From Anagrus nilaparvatae (lineage: Eukaryota; Arthropoda; Insecta; Hymenoptera; Mymaridae): a DNA stretch of 64,000 bases. The DNA is taken from NCBI GenBank assembly GCA_022575985.1, contig JAKSXM010000007.1, positions 4,280,501 to 4,344,500 of the forward strand, in the 5' to 3' direction. The notes below the pieces were generated by a model, which saw nothing but the letters and a program-made list of their open reading frames with translations, was not told the origin of the DNA and searched no databases. This document shows positions 34,588 through 45,840 of the stretch, piece after piece. A program made the translations under genes and the position numbers. How positions within the stretch are numbered: the stretch's first letter is position 1; every line of letters begins with the position of its first letter.

Positions 34588-37305
34588 GGCTATTCCCGGA
34601 TAAGGAGGGGGCTCCGGCCCACGAAACCGATCGCCGTGAAATTTTCAGGGCATACTTTGGGTATCAAAAGATCACCTTTCACCTGTATAGGGACTTCCGA
34701 ATGCCCTTCCTTACGTCCCTAACCTCAAAAAGTCATTTTTTTAGGTTTTTAGCAAATTTAATAAATTTTCGATAAATTTTACTACATTTAAAGACACGTA
34801 AGATGTAGGACTAGTTAAAAGTGACTTTTTTACACATAAAATAACTCACTTAAAATGATAGAACATAATTTTAAATCTTAAAACAGTTTTTACAAGCTGT
34901 TTTATGTCATTTTTTTTCAAAAAAATCCTAAGTTTTTGTTATTTTTCCCTTGTTTTCTCGGAACTGGTGATAGGTACACTCTTAATTATTTTTCTGGTAA
35001 CATATTTTAGTTGTACAAGGTCACCTTGAAATTTTCAGACAAAACGGTTTGGTGCAACCTACTTAAAAATCCACTCAAAGTGGAGTTTGCAATTTTCGGT
35101 TTTTAGCAAATTTTTATTTTATACGATGAAAATGGTAAGTAATTCTGATTTATCAGTGAAATACTTTTTGATTTATTTCAATTTTATACTTTTTTCAATA
35201 TATTACACTATTTTTAATATTTTTCATGCTAGACTGAAGAAAATATTTAAAAAATATTTCAATTAAAAACGAAAAAAATGGCATTAATTTTGTTCTAAGT
35301 AAGTAATGTTTTATTCTTTCTGTCTGGAATATTTATATAAGTTCAGAGATGGCAGTTTAGAGGGCAAAAAAAGATGAAAGATATGTCGCGTCAATTGTTT
35401 CACTGTATGACCGGCAGAATAAAATCGGCTAATTATGATTTCATTCTTTTCTCTATATAATCAGGATTCCTCGTAGATAATTAGGCACTCTCAATAAATA
35501 ATATATAAGTTCACGTTAATAATGCATGGAGCCGGCTTCTATAGGATTATCTAATATAATATTTTCGGAATATAGTGTCTTTCCGAAGGCCTCCGAGAGC
35601 GCCCGATTTTGTACGAGCCATCCTGATTATAGAGAAAAGAGAATCGAACAAACTATGACACTATATTGTTTTTCTTATTGGAGCTGACGGTGGTAAAATT
35701 CATTTGGAATATTTTGATTCTGTTAACTATTTCACTAATTTTTGAGGGACATAATTAATCAAGACATTTTTATAAATAATCTGATTTTAAAAATCTTTGA
35801 ATTTAATATTTAAGGCATTATTTAGCATCGATGTCCCTCAAAAATTAGTGAAATTTCAAGCGCTAATATCTCCGTCAGTAGTCAATAAATTTTCAAAATT
35901 ATTTTTTTAATTTTAAGGGATACATAACATGATCAATGGCTAAAAATATTAAACATTCTAGAAGTTTCGATCTCCAGAAATTTTTACTAAAAAAATGCTA
36001 TTTCTATCCACCTGATTCAACCTTAACAAAGATCTTTGAGAATGTGATGAAAAAGCGTTATTCAGTTAATTTGAGTATCAGATGATGTTTCAGAAGAATG
36101 TAATCATGTGAGATATTAGATAAAAATAAACTTTAACATAATCAAAAAACTAGTCGAATTTTTAATTTAACAGAATCAAAATATTGCAAATGAATTTTAC
36201 CACCGTCAGCTCCAATAAGAAAAACAATATAGTGTCATAGTTTATTCGATTCTCTTTTCTCTATAATCAGGATGGCTCGTACAAAATCGGGCGCTCTCGG
36301 AGGCCTTCGGAAAGACACTATATTCCGAAAATATTATATTAGATAATCCTATAGAAGCCGGCTCCATGCATTATTAACGTGAACTTATATATTATTTATT
36401 GAGAGCGCCTAATTATCTACCAGGAATCCTGATTATATAGAGAAAAGAATGAAATCATAATTAGCCGATTTTATTCAGCCGGTCATACAGTGAAACAATT
36501 GACGCGACATATCTTTCATCTTTTTTTGCCCTCTAAACTGCCATCTCTGAACTTATATAAATATTCCAGACAGAAAGAATAAAACATTACTCACTTAGAA
36601 CAAAATTAATGCCATTTTTTTCGTTTTTAATTGAAATATTTTTGAAATATTCTCTTCAGTCTAGCATGAAAAATATTAAAAATAGTGTAATATATTGAAA
36701 AATGTATAAAATTGAAATAAATCAAAAAGTATTTCACTGATAAATCAGAATTACTTACCATTTTCATCGTATAAAATAAAAATTTGCTAAAAACCGAAAA
36801 TTGCAAACTCCACTTTGAGTGGATTTTTAAGTAGGTTGCACCAAACCGTTTTGTCTGAAAATTTCAAGGTGACCTTGTACAACTAAAATATGTTACCAGA
36901 AAAATAATTAAGAGTGTACCTATCACCAGTTCCGAGAAAACAAGGGAAAAATAACAAAAACTTAGGATTTTTTTGAAAAAAAATGACATAAAACAGCTTG
37001 TAAAAACTGTTTTAAGATTTAAAATTATGTTCTATCATTTTAAGTGAGTTATTTTATGTGTAAAAAAGTCACTTTTAACTAGTCCTACATCTTACGTGTC
37101 TTTAAATGTAGTAAAATTTATCGAAAATTTATTAAATTTGCTAAAAACCTAAAAAAATGACTTTTTGAGGTTAGGGACGTAAGGAAAGGCATTCGGAAGT
37201 CCCTATACAGGTGAAAGGTGATCTTTTGGTACCCAAAGTATGCCCTGAAAATTTCACGGCGATCGGTTTCGTGGGCCGGAGCCCCCTTCTTATCCGGGAA
37301 TAGCC
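34588..37305. mobile_element. 2.7-kb foldback inserted between AAA and TTT without target duplication (Spy-like)
   Basis: The ends GGCTATTCCCGGATAAG and CTTATCCGGGAATAGCC are inverted. The flanks ATATAAAA and TTTGATG join to exactly the sequence found uninterrupted in the paralogous block (ATATAAAATTTGATG near 18,660), so insertion added no target duplication. Published Spy transposons insert precisely between AAA and TTT in this way. Arms 34,588-35,735 and 36,160-37,305 are almost identical by eye. The loop holds a small mirrored pair (CACTAATTTTTGAGGGACA near 35,732 and its complement near 35,833). No frame of useful length, so it is non-autonomous. Assignment to Spy rests on target and end structure, not on a transposase. 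Confidence 0.85.
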
Positions 37306-38497
37306 TTTGATGTTTCAGAAGTTGTGAAACGACAATAAATAATTAAATAATAAGATAATTAAAAAAACTTATAAAAATACTATAATTGTTATTAAATAAT
37401 TTTTATGTTATGTACTTATTAAATAAAATTTTGGTGTTCAATATTTAATATTAATGTCCAAAAAATTTTGTTAATTATTATTTATTGGGTTTTGGTTTAT
37501 TATTCAAGATTTTAGCCGACGGTAAATTTGACTTTGGTTTAATACTTTGAGACTGTATACCTATTATTTAACTTTTTTGTACAGCATAAACGATTTATGG
37601 GATTTTTGCTGTATTAACTTTTTAAAATTTTTATTCGCATAATTAATAAAAGAAGGATTTTTTTTTTTGGACTATAAATAAAAGATCTATCAAAACAGTA
37701 CTAAGTTTATTATAATTTCTTATCCTATAACTTACCTTTCTCTTATCAATAACTAAATACTCATTTTTTCAGATTTAATTAAACTATTATTATAATATAA
37801 TGCTTTGCGATATTCAGTTTTTTTTTATTTTTTCAAACTACTAGGAAGATCCTTCTTATGAGATTGCCTGGAGATTGTATACCTGGACTAATGATGGTTT
37901 AAATTCATCTGTATACAGAAGGTTCTACTGTAATAGTAATGGACAAGGGCAGTATAAAATTTTTTTTCTTCAGTGGCGATTTTACTTTATATTGATATGA
38001 TTTATTTGATTTTAATATTAAGCAGATTAAAGTAAACAAATATTATGAATACACTTACGATAAAAAAAGAAAATTTACAGCACTTAATAAATTTTTAATG
38101 TATCTTAAGAATAAATCTGCGTCGATGCCATTTATCTTGAAAATTAATTTCCGCTTGTTCTTCAAATAAAAAAAACTATGCAGTTTATAAAAAGACTAGA
38201 TTTTCATAAATTGCTTAGATCAAAGAAAGCCTAGAAAGAAAGTGTACTATTTCATCTTTTATTTTTCATCAAAATCATGTACATTCACAATAAAGTAAAC
38301 TGTATCACAAAATAAAATTATATACAAAACAGTAAATTCATTTAATTTATAAAATATAATTAAAATAGATTTTTTAAAAAGTACAATGAAAATATTACTG
38401 AGTAAATCGTTAAGAATTGCGAGTGTAAGTAAATTTAATTAATAAAAATTGACAAAAATCATTATAATTATTTTAAATTTTATCGTCAATAACAATA
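37306..38497. repeat. Duplicated 3' flank of IR block, copy 2
   Basis: Collinear with 18,665-19,860 of the first block (minus the 160-bp insertion there), with a short extra piece near 37,945-38,090. No gene. Confidence 0.7.
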
Positions 38498-38667
38498 TTG
38501 AGTCTGACCCTTCCCCACTCCTTGTTTAAATTTAGGTCCGGCACCAATGACAGAACTTAAAAATTAGCGGTGTTAACGGAAATTTCTGTAACTTTAGGTC
38601 CGGAATTTAAATCTGCCAATGAGGGAACGATAAAATTTTCTTTAGAGTGGGGAAGGGTCGGACTCAA
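38498..38667. repeat. MITE with TTGAGTCYGACCC ends, TA flanks, copy 2
   Basis: Left TTGAGTCTGACCCTTCCCC, right its mirror GGGGAAGGGTCGGACTCAA, with TA at 38,496-38,497 and 38,668-38,669. Absent from the paralogous sites at about 19,857 and 33,117. Shares ends and the 'AACTTTAGGTCCGG' inner motif with 9,053-9,382. Confidence 0.85.
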
Positions 38668-38671
38668 TAGG

Positions 38672-40524
38672 CACGGGGGTCACAAAATGAAATTAAATAA
38701 AAAAAAATGACGTTCCATAATTTTTTTGCACCAGCGTGTCCGTTTATGCATATAAAGTCCGAAAATAAGGCGTGTTAAATCCTAAGGTCGGCACTTTCTG
38801 CGCATGCGCAGTTATCGGATTTTTAAAAATATTATTCTAAATATTTTGAATTTATCTTGATTTAAGTTGTTTTTTAACATAGAAACATCCACCAAATGGA
38901 AATTTTTTTGATTTTCTGTTGAAAATATCAAATACTTAGGTATATGTATGTGTATCCACCCAATATTCACCCTTACATTGACCGAGAAACGCGTTTTTTA
39001 AGCAAAAAACGACTATTTAAGCTACTTATATTTATTTAATCACACACACACACACACACACACGTGTGCGCGTGTGTTTTTGTGTGTAGGTATTAGGTAT
39101 TATCATAGAATAATAATTCTATGGTATTATGCAGGAATCAATTCGTATATATGTTTATTTCTAAAAAAAAAATTGATTTTTAGGTTTAATGATTTTTTTA
39201 AATTGAATAATTTATTGAATAATTTATTAAAAAAATATAAGAAAAAAAGTTTATAAATATTTTACAACATATGTTTTCACAAAAATAATTATTTGATAAC
39301 TGTTCTCACAAAAATAAATGTTTGATCACTGTTTTCACAAAAATAAAAAACGGTTTTTTGCCATAAAATGTCCTATCTAATAATATAAGAAATATGCTTT
39401 TTATTTTATTCAGGCTACATATTTATGTTTTCTATGTAGTCTAAATAAAATAAGAAACATATTTTTTATTTTATTAGGACAATGTATATGATAAAAAACC
39501 CGTTTCTTATTTTAGTGAAAACAGTTATCAAATATTTATTTTTGTAAGAACAGTTATCAAATATTTATTTATGTGAAAGCATACACTGAAAATCTTTTTG
39601 GTTTTCTGATTACTTAGAAAGTAGATCAAAGCTCAAAATCCTTAGCTTGCATCATTTTTGGGGCCATATAGCCCCAAATTTGAGAATTCTGTAACACGAA
39701 ATTAGGTTCGTGACTAAATATATATATTTATTTAAAAAAATTTTTTAAATTTAATCTTATAAAAAAAGTAAAAACAAAAATTAAAGAATATTTAAGGCAA
39801 ATTGGCAATTATTTTGGAGCTCTACTCCCCAAAATTTGGCTTCAGGATCAACAAATAGTTAGTAACGTTAACGACTTAACATCAAACAAAAAAGATATTC
39901 AGTGTATGTTGTCAAATTTTTATAAACTCTTTTCTTATATTTTGTTTAATAAATTATTTAATAAATTATTCAATATAAAAAAACATTAACCCTAAAAATT
40001 ATTGTTTTTAGAAATAAACATTCCTATACGAATTGATTACTGCATAATACCTAATACCTACACATAAAAACACACGCACACATACACACACACACTCATA
40101 TATATACACATACACACAAAGATACACATGTGTGTGTGTGTGTGTGTGTGTGTATAATTAAATAAATATAAGTAGCTTAAATAGTCGTTTTTTGCTTAAA
40201 AAACGCGTATCCCGGTCAATATTAGGGTGAATATTGGGTGGATGCACATAGATATACCTAAGTATTTAATATTTTCAACAGAATATCAAAAAAATTTCCA
40301 TTTGGTAGATGTTTCTATGTTAAAAAACAACTTAAATCAAGATAAATTCAAAATATTTAGAATAATATTTTTAAAAATCCGAAAACTGCGCATGCGCAGA
40401 AAGTGCCGACCTTACGATTTAAAACGCTTTATTTTCGGACTTTATATGCATAAACGGAAACGCTGGTGCAAAAAAATTATGGGACGTCATTTTTTTGGAT
40501 TTAATTTCATTTTTGACCCCCGTG
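38672..40524. mobile_element. 1.85-kb foldback with CACGGGGGTC ends and TAGG target duplication
   Basis: CACGGGGGTC at the left, GACCCCCGTG at the right, TAGG on both sides (38,668-38,671; 40,525-40,528). Uninserted paralogues read TAAG there. The arms, 38,672-39,270 and 39,900-40,524, include a mirrored CA/TG microsatellite and GCGCATGCGCAG. The loop contains two further small foldbacks. CAC ends with a 4-bp duplication fit the Chapaev branch of the CACTA group, by inference only. The 102-residue frame at 40,227-40,535 is arm sequence, not a gene. It lies about 180 bp beyond the stop of the IR gene at 40,707. Confidence 0.85.
39272..39905. repeat. Nested small foldbacks in the loop of the TAGG element
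   Basis: About 39,275-39,585: CACAAAAATAATTATTTGAT and AACTGTT motifs mirrored on the right, around a second inner pair (AGGACA...TGTCCT). About 39,583-39,905: TACACTGAAAATCTTTTTGG mirrored by AAAAAAGATATTCAGTGTA. These are absent from the arms and so are younger than, or independent of, the arm duplication. Confidence 0.55.
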
Positions 40525-40706
40525 TAGGAGTATAAATTTTTATGTTTGCTAAAGTTTATTTAAAAAAAAAATTTTTTTTTTTTTAAGTTTAATCTTACAA
40601 TAAAAACTGCTCTAATACAATAAAAAACTGAAAATTGTTACAAGTGCTATTTTAATATTGTTTATTTTTTTGCAACCCTTGAATAAACTTGAAATAAATA
40701 ATTTTA

Positions 40707-42584
40707 TTAGATATTTATAACGGTTGTTTTACATGGCTGAACTTTAATTTTTCGAATTTTTATTTGCTTGCGACTTTTTACAACCCTTTTAAATACACTC
40801 AGCCAATTTATCTTAGATAAACAGTAAAACCAAACTAATTCTAAAAAAAATACAAGCAGAGAAATAATTATTCCCGCTAGCATAACAACTGACAGAATTA
40901 TAGGTAATGCACTTTCCTCGTCCTCAATAATTTCATTAGATTGTGCTCGCATTGCGATTTTATTAACGTGATCGTAATCAGATCTCCATTTTACATCTAA
41001 CCCAAATTCTAATATTTTTAAATGATGTTCAGCAAACATTTTACGAATTGGAGAATTATGTTTAAATACTACTGATTTAACTCCTTGACAAAAGGTCAAT
41101 TCATTACTTATTTTATATTTGATTCCTTCAAGAATTTCATTATTTTTAATTAATAACTTTTCGCTATCCTCATAATCCATTATTAAAACATTATTTAAAG
41201 CGAATTTTGTGCGAGATTTTGTGTTTTTATGCAGAGCGTCAGCTATTTCAGTTATTTTAGCATGTTTTTTTGTCAGGAAAGGCTTTACAGCTTTTATGAA
41301 GAATTTATCATTAAGAAATGTAATTTTAATATTTTTTTCAAATATTTCATCCAGAGTTTCAACAACAGCTACTTCTGTGCTTGCGAATTTCATGCTTGTT
41401 AAATCAGAAACGATCTCATTCAGAAAAAAAAATGAAGCTACGAATAAAGTGAGAAATATTATCTTAGTTTTTAAAGAGCGCCGAAAATTTATATCAACAG
41501 TAAATCCTAATAAAAAACTGTAAATCTTAAAAACTGACCATTCTCCTAAAGGTAATTTCAAACAGTAAATAAATAAAAGTAATAAAATTATTAACCCAAA
41601 AAAAGAAAGACAAAATTTAAAGACATCATTGAAAAATTGAAAACTTTTTTCAGAAAAAACAGGGACAACAAATATGTATTTTGCAGATTTTAATATATAA
41701 GCATTTGCCATATTTCCGTTAATAAAATTAAAAGCAGCATCTATAAAACTGTCTAATCTATTATTTAGAATTATACCTTCAAGGTAATTATTTAAATCAA
41801 TAGGTACAATTTGGGTTGTTATATTTCTTGAGACTGTCATAAATTCGAAAGATTTAAAAAGAAAAATTAATAAGTAAACATCTCGGTAACGAGAATAATT
41901 TTTGGTGTAATTTTTATAGTCATCTGGCCAATTCCTTTTGTCTACTCCTAATCTCATTACATATTTACTAACTTTATCGAATAGGTTTGGAAAAATTTGA
42001 ACAGCTGTAGTAGGTTTATAAACTTCTCCTACTATTCTGCTGCTAAAATAATCGTAATTGACAATCACAAAATTTTCACTATCAACGTATTGTAAGATAA
42101 TGAAATCGATTAAATTTACTTGCTTTAACAATAAAATAATTTGGATTAAATAAGTCGAAAATTGATAACGATTAATTATTAGCACAATTTTAGTTTCTGT
42201 CAGGTAGAATGAAGATTCAAATATTAATTTTACAGCTATTACTAATTTCAAGATAAATTCTTCTTCCTTGGTTTCAAATAAAAGAATAAAATGCAAAGGC
42301 GCACTAATGTTATGATGATATTCAACTTTCAAATGCTTCCCATTTATAAATTTTGGAGGACGATTTAAATTTACTGTTGCAGTTGGAACTTGGCTCAACA
42401 GATTTTCATTAAACAGATGGTAGTTGTAATCGCTAATTGAGTTGTTTCCATTTTTGACGTCTAAATGTACTGTTATTTGGCGAGGCTTAACTTCATTTAA
42501 AACTTTATCCGTCAAGTTTTTAATTATATTCGAATTTATCATATCCAGGAGTTGAAGCATACAAGTTAAGTGTATGATTTTCAT
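40707..42584 (-). CDS. Divergent ionotropic receptor (chemoreceptor), copy 2
   Basis: 625 residues, single exon, collinear with the IR at 21,724-23,598 and identical at most positions by eye. Same layout: signal peptide (MKIIHLTCMLQLLDMI), divergent ectodomain, TM1 ~321-343 (FCLSFFGLIILLLLFIYCL), TM2 ~371-393, S2 motif SPIRKMFAEHHLKILEFGL at about 503-522, TM3 ~560-588, basic tail ending TTVINI. Differences: a four-residue insertion (HKNTKSRTKFALNN against YKNQEFALNK) and a shorter acidic segment before TM3. An acceptor-like TTTGAATTTCAG precedes the ATG by 20 bases, as in copy 1. The stop codon overlaps the polyadenylation signal (TAATAAA). Changes are spread over the ectodomain and few fall in the pore and TM segments, as expected for a functional recent duplicate. 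Ligand unknown. Confidence 0.87.
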   Translation of the reverse strand: MKIIHLTCMLQLLDMINSNIIKNLTDKVLNEVKPRQITVHLDVKNGNNSISDYNYHLFNENLLSQVPTATVNLNRPPKFINGKHLKVEYHHNISAPLHFILLFETKEEEFILKLVIAVKLIFESSFYLTETKIVLIINRYQFSTYLIQIILLLKQVNLIDFIILQYVDSENFVIVNYDYFSSRIVGEVYKPTTAVQIFPNLFDKVSKYVMRLGVDKRNWPDDYKNYTKNYSRYRDVYLLIFLFKSFEFMTVSRNITTQIVPIDLNNYLEGIILNNRLDSFIDAAFNFINGNMANAYILKSAKYIFVVPVFSEKSFQFFNDVFKFCLSFFGLIILLLLFIYCLKLPLGEWSVFKIYSFLLGFTVDINFRRSLKTKIIFLTLFVASFFFLNEIVSDLTSMKFASTEVAVVETLDEIFEKNIKITFLNDKFFIKAVKPFLTKKHAKITEIADALHKNTKSRTKFALNNVLIMDYEDSEKLLIKNNEILEGIKYKISNELTFCQGVKSVVFKHNSPIRKMFAEHHLKILEFGLDVKWRSDYDHVNKIAMRAQSNEIIEDEESALPIILSVVMLAGIIISLLVFFLELVWFYCLSKINWLSVFKRVVKSRKQIKIRKIKVQPCKTTVINI

Positions 42585-42599
42585 TCTTCAATCGACCTG

Positions 42600-44178
42600 T
42601 TCTGAAATTCAAAATATTTATGAATAAAATAAGATATAATCATTGTGTCATCAAATGAATGACACAATGCTTCTCTGAAAAATAAAGTTGCCACTATAAG
42701 GAAATTTTAAATTTACCGTAAACAAGTGAAAATAATTTTTAATGTAGTGCATTTTGTAAAATACAACTTTGCGAGGAAAATTTTTATTTTTTTTCTGTTA
42801 CAATTTTAAAATAAAATGAGATACAAAACTACTTAAAAAACTGGTTTCGAATACAAAAGCTTTCATTATATCGTAGGCCTGTCGTTATAAAATTAAAATT
42901 TGAGCAAACCGACATCGCAAACTTTTTGAAATTTCAAGATTTATTTTGTATTTACACGGCCAAGCTGCTTTGCTTGAAAATTCAAGCAGTTGCTTGAATT
43001 GCTTGAAATTTCAAGCAATTAAACCAAATTGCTTGAATATTAAAGCAAAGCAGCCTGGCCGTGTAGTTTATTATGGAACAGTGTAATTAACCTTTTGCCA
43101 AAAAAGGGTTGTGAAATTTTATAAACAATCGTTCTTTTTTATAAAAATGTATATTTTTGGGCTTTTTTGCTTGTAAAATAATTAGTATTTTAGAAAAATT
43201 AAATAAAATCTTAATGTCGCGTGTTTTTCAATAAACTTAAAAAAGCCTTCTGAACCGAATTTTAGGATTGTTATATAAATAAAATTTTAAATAAAATGGG
43301 ATCGAGAAAAATTAAAATTTGCAATAATGAGATTGATAATTAAATAATTTCTTTAGCTAAGAAATAAATTTTTTTCATAAAATCAAATTCTTTTAAATAA
43401 CTAAAATGCGCGACTTGAAAATAGCAAAACAAATTTATATTTTTTGGGTTAAGATAGAAGCTAAAATATTACTATTGGAACGTTTTTAGGTCTTAAATTT
43501 TATCCAAGGATCTTAAAATTTGCTTAAAATTAATAATGAAAACGGAAATTCATAAATAAAGAAACTTATAGGCGTATCTATGGAATTGTGAAGAAAATTA
43601 ATTTCCTCCTCGGAAAACTTCGCACGTTAATATAAATCCCTTTGAATCTGAGAAAAGAAAGGTATTATAATGATGGAGATATTCGTGATCTAATTTGATG
43701 AATAATTGATCATATCGACTCCAAATATTAAACTGTAAGATTTAAATACATGAAATATTAAATTAAATTTCAAAATTTATCTTCAAGATTTTAACTACGT
43801 CAAAATGTGGACGCTAGGGATAGTGACCATAGCGCCAAAATACAAAAGAAATATAAAATACACTCGTTTTCATCATTTTGAATTTTTAAAATTTATTAAA
43901 ATTATTGATTTTACTTTTAAATTTTGCATTAACCGTTAAAAAATTACTAAAATAATTTTTATTAGATTGTAAAAGAATATTTTTTTTATTTGTACAAAAT
44001 TTTTGCTGTTTTAAAGCTACTTAAATGGTTTTACCACAATTATCACACTTTGTTTACTCTATGTATGTGTTTTCACAATACAGCAAAAAACAAATACTGT
44101 ATTATTAAAATAATTACCATAATTATATTAAATAAATAAAGTATTTTTTTTTGATGAGATTCAAATTAACATATATTT
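42600..44178. other. Upstream region of IR copy 2
   Basis: Paralogous to 23,600-24,290 and 25,000-25,900, but without the IR pseudogene that lies between those stretches. Contains a 109-bp MITE (42,955-43,063). Likely holds the IR promoter and 5' UTR exon. No other gene. Confidence 0.45.
42955..43063. repeat. 109-bp MITE, CACGGCCAGGCTGCTTTGC ends, TA flanks
   Basis: Left CACGGCCAAGCTGCTTTGCT, right mirror of CACGGCCAGGCTGCTTTGCT, with TA at 42,953-42,954 and 43,064-43,065. The interior iterates GCTTGAA / TTCAAGC, giving a near-perfect hairpin. Confidence 0.75.
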
Positions 44179-44246
44179 CCCCCCGGTCATTTTCCAAAAG
44201 AACTGAAAAGAAAAATATATTAAGCAGGCAGTTTTGTGACCGGGGG
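44179..44246. repeat. 68-bp palindromic element, CCCCCCGGTCA ends
   Basis: CCCCCCGGTCA at the left and TGACCGGGGG at the right. A paralogue at about 45,841 is interrupted by the copia element at its GTGAC, so this copy shows the empty copia target site. Confidence 0.6.
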
Positions 44247-44868
44247 TTTGCGTCTTTGGCAAATTGTGAAACTAAATCATATGTAAAATATTTGCTTAAA
44301 ATTATTTTTCAATAAAAGAGCTGATACTTGTCGTAATTTTTTATCTAAAAATGAAAAAAAATGTTTAAAAATGTTTATTTGTTTGAATAAATGCGACATA
44401 TTGTATTTTGTTAAAATTTCGGGGCATAATTTTTCACTTTTTTCCAGCCTAAGCAGATCGGAAATTCTGCTTGACTCGTGTTAAAGAGAATAAGAGAAAA
44501 AGGACCGTGTTAAAATTGAAATTGTTAATGAATTGACCTTTTTTCAAAATCGATTTTGAAAAGGACCCCGAACTAGAGGTAGAAACTTCTTAAAATAAAT
44601 AATTTTGTACCACACTCGAGTAAAGTTTAAAAAACCAATATCGTGCTGTATTTATCAAAATATTCAAATAGTTGGCATTTTTATGCCAAAAAAAATAAAA
44701 TATTATCCATTTTATTTTTAATTTTTTAAAAAATTGCTAAATTTATTTTTTTTATCGATTCGTGTAAAAAATAAGTAAATTGCAAAAAAAAATTGTACTT
44801 TTTGAAAAAAATTTTTTTCTTTTTACAGCTTCATCGATTTACTGAACAAAAAAAAAAAAAATTAGTTA

Positions 44869-44952
44869 CCACATTCGCTGTGGCAGGTCACGTGACTCCA
44901 TTTAAAATACATGGGATCATGGTCGCATTTCGCTCATGCCGCAGCGAATGTG
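44869..44952. repeat. 84-bp MITE, CACATTCGCTG ends, TTA flanks
   Basis: CCACATTCGCTGTGGCA and the mirror TGCCGCAGCGAATGTG, with TTA on both sides (44,866-44,868; 44,953-44,955). It occupies the same target point as the 9.8-kb foldback in the next block copy. The TTA target recalls PIF/Harbinger-type elements, by inference. Confidence 0.65.
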
Positions 44953-45840
44953 TTAAGTACTATAGTTAATAATAATGCAATCAATAAAATAAATTAATCA
45001 ATTAAAATAGATTTCTCAAACAAAATTTTAAGGTTGAATAATCTTATTATGGTATTAAAAATCTAACAATATCAAAACAATTTGTATGTTCTTTATTTAC
45101 AAGGGACGTATAAAATTTTCTTGCGTCAGTGGTGAGCAAACTTATCTGCACGGTGGGAATTACATGCTTTCTGGCCGCTGACCAAGAACAAAATTTTTTG
45201 AAAAATATCTTCACATTATATATTGATAATCAGATAAGAGTAAATAAAGATTATAAATATACTTATGGTAAAAAAAGAAAATTAACAGGATATAATAAAT
45301 ATTTAAAATCTAATACATCGGGGCCAATTATCTTAAAAATTAATATGCGCTTCTTATTAAAAAAAAAAAACTATGCAGTTACTTTATTTTTTTCCTTAAA
45401 AATTATAGTGTTACAGGAGCAAAATTTTTTAGAGCTCTCGCGCTTATTTTGCAATTGGTTAAATGATACTAAATGTCGCAGTAAAATGTAAACATAAATT
45501 AAATAAAAAAACTACTGCTAATAACTTTTGCGCTTAGTATATTAGTGAAAATACCTACACTGAAAAAAAATTGCAATTGTTTGCAAAGAAAAAAAAATTC
45601 CGCTAGCCACAAGCGATTTTAAAAGCGTATTATATCACAAAAATACATTTATTGTTCATAAAATTACTCTAAGTGCTGTATACACTGTAAATTTCAAAAA
45701 TTATCTTCAAGATATTAACTACGACAAATGTATTTTCTTAAATTAGATTCTAAATTAAATTATAACAAAACTTTTTTTTTTTTTAAAGTGAAGGGCCCCT
45801 CAGAATATTAAGCCCTTCAGTTTCCCTCTACGGATATTCC
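44953..45840. repeat. IR-block upstream sequence, copy 2, distal part
   Basis: Aligns with 61,430-62,070 ('ATAATGCAATCAATAAAATA', 'CTTTCTGGCCGCTG', 'AAATGTCGCAGT') and with 30,560-30,900. The 120-residue frame at 45,129-45,491 is not preserved in the paralogues and is not called. No gene. Confidence 0.6.

Noticed and set aside
40227..40535. 102-residue frame
   Set aside because: It lies wholly within the right arm of the TAGG foldback, and the mirrored left arm does not keep it open.
45129..45491. 120-residue frame upstream of the copia element
   Set aside because: Not conserved in the paralogous stretch at 61,600-61,990, and without domain features.
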